This document shows positions 1-4,880 of a DNA stretch of 5,303 nucleotides, in pieces. A model generated the notes under the pieces. The model was given only the letters and a program-made list of their open reading frames with translations, made no database searches and had not been told where the DNA came from. Source of the stretch: Syntrophaceae bacterium. GTDB lineage: Bacteria > Desulfobacterota > Syntrophia > Syntrophales > Fen-1087. The position numbers and the translations under genes are program-made. The stretch is from contig PMNM01000153.1 of assembly GCA_003161855.1 (NCBI GenBank), positions 1 to 5,303 on the forward strand. Reading direction: 5' to 3'. The stretch's first letter is position 1, and each line of letters starts with the position of its first letter.

Positions 1-23
1 CTTAGCCACTTGGCTATGCCGCC
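1..23 (-). tRNA. 5' part of a tRNA, probably tRNA-Cys (cut by window edge)
   Basis: Read on the minus strand from position 23, the sequence starts GGCGGCATAGCCAAGTGG and continues CTAAG to the window edge. This gives a seven-base acceptor strand (GGCGGCA), the T-A at positions 8-9, a GCC D-stem strand and an AAGTGGCTAA D-loop. The start looks like many bacterial tRNA-Cys genes. The anticodon lies outside the window, so the identity is inferred from this 5' end and from the known tRNA-Gly/tRNA-Cys neighbourhood after pgsA in E. coli. It follows tRNA-Gly by only 9 bases, so both are probably processed from one transcript. Confidence 0.7.
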
Positions 24-32
24 CTTTATTGC

Positions 33-107
33 TGGAGCGGGCGAACGGATTTGAACCGTCGACGTCCACCTTGGCAAGGTGGCACTCTACCGCTGAGTTA
101 CGCCCGC
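33..107 (-). tRNA. tRNA-Gly (anticodon GCC)
   Basis: A complete 75-base cloverleaf can be folded by eye. The acceptor pairs GCGGGCG (101-107) with CGCCCGC (37-43). The D-stem is ACTC/GAGT, the anticodon stem CCACC/GGTGG encloses loop TTGCCAA with anticodon GCC at 73-75, the variable loop has five bases, and the T-stem GACGG/CCGTT encloses TTCAAAT. The discriminator is T and the 3' CCA is encoded (33-35). It decodes the glycine codons GGC and GGT. It is the first tRNA of a cluster and sits directly upstream of a probable tRNA-Cys. Confidence 0.97.
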
Positions 108-126
108 ACTTGCTTTGCGTTGCCGC

Positions 127-155
127 TGAATATAGTAAATAAAATCTTTTGTCAA
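127..155 (-). promoter_or_regulatory. Sigma70-type promoter for the tRNA-Gly/tRNA-Cys transcript
   Basis: On the minus strand a perfect -35 box TTGACA (150-155) is followed by two overlapping -10 candidates: TATATT at 129-134 (5 of 6 matches, 15-base spacer) and TATTCA at 127-132 (weaker match, ideal 17-base spacer). Immediately downstream comes a GC-rich discriminator (GCGGCAACGC). That is typical of stable-RNA promoters under growth-rate or stringent control in well-studied bacteria. Transcription would start near 119-122, leaving a short 5' leader before tRNA-Gly at 107. The boxes are seen; the regulation is inferred. Confidence 0.65.
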
Positions 156-156
156 T

Positions 157-184
157 AAAAAAACTGTTCAGAAAATCAAAGAAC
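157..184 (-). terminator. Weak possible terminator after the hydrolase gene
   Basis: After the hydrolase stop, the minus strand reads GTTC (181-184), an 11-base loop, GAAC (166-169), then AG and seven Ts (157-163). The layout resembles an intrinsic terminator, but the stem is only four base pairs and is probably unstable. Readthrough into the tRNA genes therefore remains possible. The T-run lies one base upstream of the -35 box of the tRNA promoter. Confidence 0.25.
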
Positions 185-198
185 TCCCACCCATTCTA

Positions 199-1020
199 TT
201 AGATATGATTGGTATTTTTTATCCGGTTGATGGTTTCAACCAAATCCCTGATTGCTTGCATATAGGATGTGAAGCCTTGAAAGAAGATATCATTGTGATT
301 CGCATGGGGAACCATCAGCAAACTTTTATCGGGTGATGGACATGCAGCGAAGAGGGTTTGCCCCTCCTCAAAAGAGATAATTTGATCATATTCTGCATGA
401 ATGATCAGCGCGGGTTTATAGAATGTACGGATTTTATCAATGTTGCGAGGTCCTTTGCCTTCGGAAAGACCAAGCATAGTCATGTTGATCCCCATAAGCT
501 GAAGTAATGGCCCAATGAAGGCAAAACCGCTCTCGATGATGAGACCATCCATCTCCTGCTGATAATGGTAGGCTAGCTCAAGAGCAGGGGCACTTCCAAG
601 GGATCTTCCCATGATCACCAGGGGACCGGTGTATTGATGATTCTTTCGCCAATTCTTCACGAAATCAAAGATAATATGCGCATCATGCATCATCGATGTC
701 ACTGTCGGTCGGCCTGATGAACGGCCATAACCTCTATAATCGACAGGCATGAAATTGATGCCAATCTTGTTGTAAAGAATCGCTATTTCATCATATTCCG
801 CGATGATCTCGCCATTCCCATGAAAGAAGAGAATGCTGGGCGCATTCTTATGGGTGAGATAAAACCGGGCGCCAATGGCAACCTCACGGTCAACAGGAAT
901 CATGATAGACTCAGTGTTAAGATTTGACTGGGTTGGCCATTCGGGACGAGGGTGAAACAAAAACATGGTAACTTCAGGGCAGTCAAAAGCTGAATAATCA
1001 ATCTTTGAAATATCAATCAT
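199..1020 (-). CDS. Alpha/beta hydrolase (serine hydrolase, ABHD13/YfhR-like)
   Basis: A cytoplasmic serine hydrolase of 273 residues with the full alpha/beta-hydrolase motif set. HGNG(E) at residues 67-71 forms the oxyanion region, DYRGYGRSSGRP at 94-105 is typical of the Bem46/ABHD13/YfhR-like branch, and the nucleophile elbow G138-R-S140-L-G142 carries the probable catalytic serine. D212 (HAEYDQ) and H242 (ANHND) complete a plausible triad. No signal peptide or membrane segment is visible. The substrate cannot be told from sequence; esterase or thioesterase activity is the usual guess for the family. The ATG (1018-1020) lies 14 bases after the pgsA stop and has no good Shine-Dalgarno sequence, so translation may depend on ribosomes finishing pgsA. 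Its place between pgsA and tRNA-Gly hints at a lipid-related job, but that is only positional evidence. Confidence 0.88.
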   Translation of the reverse strand: MIDISKIDYSAFDCPEVTMFLFHPRPEWPTQSNLNTESIMIPVDREVAIGARFYLTHKNAPSILFFHGNGEIIAEYDEIAILYNKIGINFMPVDYRGYGRSSGRPTVTSMMHDAHIIFDFVKNWRKNHQYTGPLVIMGRSLGSAPALELAYHYQQEMDGLIIESGFAFIGPLLQLMGINMTMLGLSEGKGPRNIDKIRTFYKPALIIHAEYDQIISFEEGQTLFAACPSPDKSLLMVPHANHNDIFFQGFTSYMQAIRDLVETINRIKNTNHI

Positions 1021-1034
1021 GAGCAGATGCCGGA

Positions 1035-1643
1035 TTAACTTCTTTTACAGATCATTCCCTTGTAAAACTTTACCAGATAATCAAAGCCCGAATATAGCGT
1101 CAGGATGAGGGCAAGATAAAGAATGGCCATTCCGACAACATGGGCATCCGTCCCCAGGAAAGGGTAATGGATCATCAATGCCGTGACCGCACAAATTTGA
1201 CAAAATGTTTTTTGTTTTCCCAACCGGCTGGCCTGAATAACCATTCCCTCCGATAAGGCAATGCTTCGCATTCCATCAACTGTAAAATCCCGAATGATGA
1301 TGATTGCCACAATCCAGGCGGGTATGCGACCGATGGGAATCATCAGGATCATGGCTGTGTTGACAATCAGCTTGTCGGCAATGGGGTCCAGAAATTTCCC
1401 CATCGTCGTTACAATCTGGTATCTTCTGGCAATGTATCCATCCAAAAGATCGGTGAGGGCCGCCAGGACGAACAGAGAAACAATAAAAAGGCTCTCGCCA
1501 GGACCGGGTGACTGAAGAAGAAAAAAAAGGCCCGGGATCATGCCAATTCTGAGCAAGGTGATCGTATTGGGAAGATTGATGACCTTTTTTCTCTCCTGCG
1601 CAATAGGCAGTCGGTCAAATGATCTTTTCAGATAATCAATCAT
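1035..1643 (-). CDS. pgsA: CDP-diacylglycerol--glycerol-3-phosphate 3-phosphatidyltransferase
   Basis: An integral inner-membrane enzyme making phosphatidylglycerophosphate from CDP-diacylglycerol and glycerol-3-phosphate, the committed step to phosphatidylglycerol and cardiolipin. The CDP-alcohol phosphotransferase signature is intact: D65-x2-D68-G-x2-A72-R73-x8-G82-x3-D86-x3-D90. NLPNTITLLRI (24-34) and the later RDFTVDGMR (118-126) and GKQKT (142-146) blocks are the PgsA style rather than phosphatidylserine or cardiolipin synthase. Several hydrophobic segments are visible (about 30-44, 51-64, 92-118, 148-162, 167-187). At 202 residues it is slightly long, because about 23 charged residues precede the usual N-terminus. 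An in-frame TGA at 1656-1658 and the lack of later ATG/GTG/TTG codons before the conserved block make ATG 1641-1643 the only ordinary start. It lies 19 bases after transaldolase and lacks a well-spaced ribosome site. Confidence 0.95.
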   Translation of the reverse strand: MIDYLKRSFDRLPIAQERKKVINLPNTITLLRIGMIPGLFFLLQSPGPGESLFIVSLFVLAALTDLLDGYIARRYQIVTTMGKFLDPIADKLIVNTAMILMIPIGRIPAWIVAIIIIRDFTVDGMRSIALSEGMVIQASRLGKQKTFCQICAVTALMIHYPFLGTDAHVVGMAILYLALILTLYSGFDYLVKFYKGMICKRS

Positions 1644-1662
1644 GGGATTTGTTCTTCATCCC

Positions 1663-2310
1663 TCATTTCTTCGGAACTTTTTTCCAGTCGGCAAGAAAAG
1701 CTTCGATCCCTTTATCCGTCAAAGGATGTTTCGCCAGTTGAGCAATCACTTTAAAAGGGATGGTCGCAATATCGGCACCCATAAGCGCCGCTTCCAGGAC
1801 ATGTCGTGGATGTCGTACGCTCGCCACGATGACTTCTGTATCGTAACCATAGTTGTCAAAAATCATGATGATTTGATCTACGATTTCCATACCGTCATGA
1901 GCAATATCATCCAGCCTTCCGACAAAGGGACTTACATAGGCAGCACCTGCCTTGGCCGCCATCAGGGCTTGCAACGGTGAGAATACCAGCGTTTGATTGA
2001 TACGGATGCCTTCATTGGCAAATATCCGGGTCGCTTTCAACCCTTCTTCTGTCATGGGGACTTTAACAACGACATTACTGCCCAACTTTGCCAGTTTCCT
2101 TCCCTCCCGGACCATCCCTTCGGCATCCAGGCTGATAACCTCCAGACTGACCGGACCATCGACGATGTCAAGGATGTCCCGAATGACTTTATCGAACCCT
2201 TTTTTTTCTTTTGCCACGAGTGACGGATTGGTGGTGACTCCATCAACCATGCCGAGCATGATGCCTTCTTTAATTTCTTGAATATTTGCTGTATCAATGA
2301 AAAACTTCAT
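1663..2310 (-). CDS. tal: Transaldolase (small, FSA/TalC-type fold)
   Basis: A soluble class I aldolase of the pentose phosphate pathway, moving a dihydroxyacetone unit between sedoheptulose-7-phosphate and glyceraldehyde-3-phosphate. It has 215 residues, the usual length of the small transaldolase/fructose-6-phosphate aldolase family. D6, the TTNPS block (26-30), Schiff-base lysine K83 in VVVKVP, SPFVGR (127-132) and VASVRHP (162-168) are all present. Two positions separate the subtypes: E57 where E. coli FSA has Gln59, and F129 where it has Tyr131. Both point to true transaldolase rather than fructose-6-phosphate aldolase. The start ATG has a strong GGGAGG (2316-2321) five bases upstream. 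A 64-base gap with an inverted repeat precedes it, so it may begin a transcript or be separately controlled; I see no convincing promoter there. pgsA follows closely. Confidence 0.95.
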   Translation of the reverse strand: MKFFIDTANIQEIKEGIMLGMVDGVTTNPSLVAKEKKGFDKVIRDILDIVDGPVSLEVISLDAEGMVREGRKLAKLGSNVVVKVPMTEEGLKATRIFANEGIRINQTLVFSPLQALMAAKAGAAYVSPFVGRLDDIAHDGMEIVDQIIMIFDNYGYDTEVIVASVRHPRHVLEAALMGADIATIPFKVIAQLAKHPLTDKGIEAFLADWKKVPKK

Positions 2311-2330
2311 AACATCCTCCCTGAAAAGTC

Positions 2331-2381
2331 ATCTTGATTCTTTATCATGGTATTTTGAAAATCCTCATCAATAATCAAGAT
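2331..2381 (-). repeat. 9-bp perfect inverted repeat in the gap before transaldolase
   Basis: Arms ATCTTGATT and AATCAAGAT occupy 2373-2381 and 2331-2339 and are exact reverse complements, separated by 33 bases. In the transcript they could form a hairpin, extended inward by two further 2-bp helices (TT/AA, then AT/TA), each set off by a purine-purine mismatch. The upstream arm contains the stop codon of the small TRASH-like gene (2375-2377), and the downstream arm ends 9 bases before the GGGAGG ribosome site of transaldolase. No T-run follows, so it is not a standard intrinsic terminator. Processing, mRNA stability or attenuation are possible roles; chance is also possible in such AT-rich sequence. 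Confidence 0.4.
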
Positions 2382-2638
2382 CTGTTTTTGCGGAAGTTTT
2401 CATAGCATGCTTCACTGCAAAAATAGACCGTCTTGCCATCAATGGCCACCTTGTACGCCTGGCTCAATGGCAGGAAGGTATGGCAGCAGGGGTCTTCCAC
2501 CAGATCCTCTGTTATTGAAGGCATCTGTTGATTCGGTATCGGTTTGGATGCTTTCCCTGATGACAGAAAAAGCCATCTCGCCATCCGGTACAACAAGTAA
2601 AAAATAATAATAGCTGCGATTAAACGGGCAATGATCAT
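2375..2638 (-). CDS. Small membrane-anchored TRASH/YHS-like metal-binding protein
   Basis: An 87-residue protein with an N-terminal hydrophobic helix (about 2-24, IIARLIAAIIIFYLLYRMARW). Arginines at its C-terminal end suggest a single anchor with the rest in the cytoplasm. A polar linker leads to a compact cysteine domain at about 45-82: ED-P-C51-C52-H-T-F-L-P, then DGKTVYFC74-SEAC78-YENF. This matches the TRASH/YHS-like treble-clef style, where paired cysteines bind a metal such as zinc, copper or iron; PP0621-family small proteins have a similar layout. Function is not known, and the metal is not deducible. The ATG lies 10 bases after the folK stop, with AAGG a few bases upstream, so it is probably cotranscribed with folK. 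The adjacent cysteine pair C51-C52 is unusual; families of this kind often show a single cysteine there. Confidence 0.82.
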   Translation of the reverse strand: MIIARLIAAIIIFYLLYRMARWLFLSSGKASKPIPNQQMPSITEDLVEDPCCHTFLPLSQAYKVAIDGKTVYFCSEACYENFRKNRS

Positions 2639-2648
2639 ATCCGCCTTG

Positions 2649-3164
2649 TTAAGGGATCAACTCCACCTTGCTGTCATCCTGAAGACGGTCTAAAAGACCT
2701 TGGATGGAAATACCGAAAGCCGGGTGAATGACATAGGGAGCAATTTCTTGAAAAGGAACCAGCACAAAACGTCTCCTGTGAATTTGCGGATGGGGGATGA
2801 TCAGGTCCTGTTCCTGCATGACTTCCTGGCTATAGAGCAATAGATCGAGATCCATGACCCGGGGTCCCCCTCTCTGTCCATTTTCCCTGCCCATGGCCTG
2901 CTCAATCCTCTGCAAGGCTTTTAACAAGTCAGGTGCTGTTAATACCGTTCTGATTTCAGCAACAGCATTGACGAACCAGTCTTGTTCCCGGAAACCCACC
3001 GGTTCGGACCGGTAAAGAGATGACATTCGCAAGACATTCAAACCCGAAGAGGCATGCATCCGTTCCACGGCCTCACGACATTGCTCCACCGGTTGACCGA
3101 GATTGGCCCCTACTCCTACAAAACCAATCGTCCCACTGAGATTCTCAATCAATCTCCTCTTCAC
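2649..3164 (-). CDS. folK: 2-amino-4-hydroxy-6-hydroxymethyldihydropteridine pyrophosphokinase (HPPK)
   Basis: A cytoplasmic kinase of folate synthesis that transfers pyrophosphate from ATP to 6-hydroxymethyl-7,8-dihydropterin. It has 171 residues. Family motifs appear in order: GVGANLG (17-23), SSLYRSEPVG (48-57) with WFVNAV (63-68), GPR(V/M)DLDLLLY (100-111) in which D105 and D107 match the two Mg-binding aspartates (D95, D97) of E. coli, and PHPQIHRRRFVL (124-135). The E. coli Trp89 position is Gly99 here and the preceding loop is one residue shorter. The start is GTG (3162-3164), one base after the dapB stop, with only TGAGG near it; AAGAGGAG lies just inside the gene, too close to TTG codon 5 to serve it well. 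Coupling to dapB is therefore likely. The N-terminus is about ten residues longer than usual. Confidence 0.94.
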   Translation of the reverse strand: MKRRLIENLSGTIGFVGVGANLGQPVEQCREAVERMHASSGLNVLRMSSLYRSEPVGFREQDWFVNAVAEIRTVLTAPDLLKALQRIEQAMGRENGQRGGPRVMDLDLLLYSQEVMQEQDLIIPHPQIHRRRFVLVPFQEIAPYVIHPAFGISIQGLLDRLQDDSKVELIP

Positions 3165-3165
3165 C

Positions 3166-3972
3166 TCAGGTTTTTAAACCCAATACATCCTGCATGTCGT
3201 AAAGACCGTTTTTTCGGCCGACGATCCATTTCGCTGCCCGGATGGCTCCCTTGGCAAAGTTATCCCGGCTGTGAGCGCGATGAATGAATTCCAGTCTCTC
3301 ACCGACAGCCCCAAACATCACAGTGTGCTCACCGACGATATCGCCGGCCCGGAGCGTCTGGATCCCGATTTCTGTTTTGGTGCGCTGGCCGATCATACCT
3401 TTTCTTGTGTATACTCCCTCTTTATCAAGATCTCTTTTCAGGGCCTTGGCAATGATCTGTGCCATCTTCATAGCTGTCCCACTGGGAGCATCCTTCTTTA
3501 GATGATGGTGGGCCTCCACAATTTCCACATCATAGTCGTCCCCCAGGATGCGGGCCACATCATCAAGCACCTTGAACAGGACGTTGACCCCCACGCTCAT
3601 ATTGGGTGCAAGGACGCAGCGTGCTTTTTTAGCCAATTCTGCCGCTTTTTTTATTTCTTCGCTTGTGAAGCCTGTACTCCCGATAACCATGGCCCTGTTT
3701 TTCTTTGCTGCGAGTTCAAGATGCCGGAGTGAGGCCTCATGATTTGTAAAATCAATCACCACATCCCCTTTCTCGATACAGCCATTGAGGTCATCATCGA
3801 CCTTGACATCCAGTTTGCCGATCCCTAAAGCCTCTCCCACATCTTTCCCCACCAGGGCATGCCCCTTCTGCTCGACAGCGCCAACAACCTGGATATCTTT
3901 TGTTGAAGAAATCAGAGTGATAATTCGGCCGCCCATTCTTCCGCCGGCTCCTGTGACAACCACTTTTATCAT
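3166..3972 (-). CDS. dapB: 4-hydroxy-tetrahydrodipicolinate reductase
   Basis: Second enzyme of the diaminopimelate branch, reducing the DapA product to tetrahydrodipicolinate with NAD(P)H in the cytoplasm. The 268 residues are the normal length. The N-terminal Rossmann motif is GAGGRMG (8-14), followed by VIDFT (72-76), GSTG (98-101) and APNMSVGVN (122-130). The substrate-binding block EAHHHLKKDAPSGTA (153-167) contains H155 and K159, matching the catalytic His159 and Lys163 of E. coli; GDIVGEHTV (210-218) follows. The ATG has a perfect AAGGAGG at 3980-3986, seven bases upstream, that shares two bases with the dapA stop codon. It is the middle member of a lysA-dapA-dapB-folK run. Confidence 0.97.
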   Translation of the reverse strand: MIKVVVTGAGGRMGGRIITLISSTKDIQVVGAVEQKGHALVGKDVGEALGIGKLDVKVDDDLNGCIEKGDVVIDFTNHEASLRHLELAAKKNRAMVIGSTGFTSEEIKKAAELAKKARCVLAPNMSVGVNVLFKVLDDVARILGDDYDVEIVEAHHHLKKDAPSGTAMKMAQIIAKALKRDLDKEGVYTRKGMIGQRTKTEIGIQTLRAGDIVGEHTVMFGAVGERLEFIHRAHSRDNFAKGAIRAAKWIVGRKNGLYDMQDVLGLKT

Positions 3973-3979
3973 AACAACC

Positions 3980-3986
3980 CCTCCTT
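3980..3986 (-). promoter_or_regulatory. dapB ribosome binding site overlapping the dapA stop codon
   Basis: The minus strand reads TAAGGAGGGGTTGTTATG: the dapA stop TAA (3985-3987) supplies the first two As of AAGGAGG, and dapB starts seven bases later. Ribosomes ending dapA would sit on the dapB initiation site, so the two pathway enzymes are probably made in linked amounts. The dapA leader is nearly the same (AGGAGGGGTTATG, site at 4868-4873). Confidence 0.85.
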
Positions 3987-4863
3987 ATTCCTTCATCAGA
4001 CCATAACTGCCGACGATCTTCTTGAGTTTTTCGTAGTTCGCGTCGGACAGTTTGTAAAGTGGCAGCCTGACTTCGTAAGAAATCTTTTTCATCATGGCCA
4101 ATGCGGCTTTCACCGGCGTCGGATTGGTTTCAACGAAGAGACTATCAATCAACGGGGTCATTTTGTAATGCAACGTTCTGGCCTTCTTGAGGTCACCTGC
4201 CAAAAAGGCATCAACCATCGCCGCCATATCCGCCGGTGCCACATTTGAAATCACGGAAATGACCCCATGGCCACCCATAGCCATCAGCGGCAGCGTGAAA
4301 AGATCATCACCAGACAGTACATCAAATTTTGGACCACAAAGATGAATCACGTCGCTCATCTGCTTGATGGATCCGGAAGCTTCTTTAACACCGACAATAT
4401 TTTTTATTTTGGCGAGCCGGGCCAGGGTATCGGGATTAATATTGACGCCTGTTCGGCCAGGAATGTTATACACAATAATCGGAATCGGTACCGCTTCTGC
4501 AACCGCCTTATAATGCTGATACAGTCCCTCCTGGGTCGGCCTGTTATAATAGGGACAAACCATCAAGGCTCCATCTGCACCGGCTTTATAGGCATGCCTG
4601 GTCAACCTGATAGCTTCTGCGGTACTGTTGGAACCGGTCCCGGCAATCACCGGCACCCTCTTTTTCGCCGCGTCGATCACGACTTCAATCACCCGGTCAT
4701 GTTCTTCATGTGACAGGGTGCTGGACTCCCCCGTTGTTCCACAAGGAACAATCCCGTCGGTACCGTTTTTGATCTGAAATTCAACCAATTTTCTCAATGC
4801 TGCTTCATCGACCTTCCCATTTTTGAATGGTGTGACAATGGCGACAATGGCTCCTCTAAACAT
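3985..4863 (-). CDS. dapA: 4-hydroxy-tetrahydrodipicolinate synthase
   Basis: Class I aldolase condensing pyruvate with L-aspartate-4-semialdehyde, the first step dedicated to diaminopimelate and lysine. It has 292 residues and is colinear with E. coli DapA with an offset of one at the motifs. Schiff-base K160 lies in VGVKEA, the proton-relay residues are T43 (in GTTGES), Y106 and Y132 (YNIPGRTG), and R137 binds the semialdehyde carboxylate. Residues matching the E. coli lysine site are kept (H52, H55, N79, E83, Y105), so feedback inhibition by lysine is plausible though not shown. Paralogues such as N-acetylneuraminate lyase and KDG aldolase share the fold, but the dapB neighbour and the specific motifs settle the call. 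AGGAGG sits four bases before the ATG. Confidence 0.97.
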   Translation of the reverse strand: MFRGAIVAIVTPFKNGKVDEAALRKLVEFQIKNGTDGIVPCGTTGESSTLSHEEHDRVIEVVIDAAKKRVPVIAGTGSNSTAEAIRLTRHAYKAGADGALMVCPYYNRPTQEGLYQHYKAVAEAVPIPIIVYNIPGRTGVNINPDTLARLAKIKNIVGVKEASGSIKQMSDVIHLCGPKFDVLSGDDLFTLPLMAMGGHGVISVISNVAPADMAAMVDAFLAGDLKKARTLHYKMTPLIDSLFVETNPTPVKAALAMMKKISYEVRLPLYKLSDANYEKLKKIVGSYGLMKE

Positions 4864-4880
4864 AACCCCTCCTGTAAATT

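Noticed and set aside
1642..1980. 112-codon plus-strand open frame opposite transaldolase
   Set aside because: It lies opposite the conserved C-terminal half of transaldolase and has no family features.
2052..2297. 81-codon minus-strand frame overlapping transaldolase
   Set aside because: It is an alternate frame inside a well-conserved gene, has no ribosome site and no recognisable domain; considered only as a possible slippage product of the A8 run.
2311..2374. Promoter for transaldolase in the 64-base gap
   Set aside because: TTGATG with weak -10 matches 17-19 bases downstream can be found, but no pair is close enough to consensus to call in such AT-rich sequence.
3169..3180. GGTTTAAAAACC palindrome at the end of dapB as a terminator
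   Set aside because: The stem is only 4-5 bp, lies in coding sequence and has no T-run after it; folK starts one base after the dapB stop, so termination here is unlikely.
3271..3742. Several plus-strand open frames opposite dapB
   Set aside because: All lie opposite a clearly conserved gene and have low-complexity, motif-free translations.
4267..4713. 148-codon plus-strand open frame opposite dapA
   Set aside because: It is antisense to a clearly conserved dapA, shows no recognisable motif and has irregular composition; it is a shadow of the dapA codon pattern.
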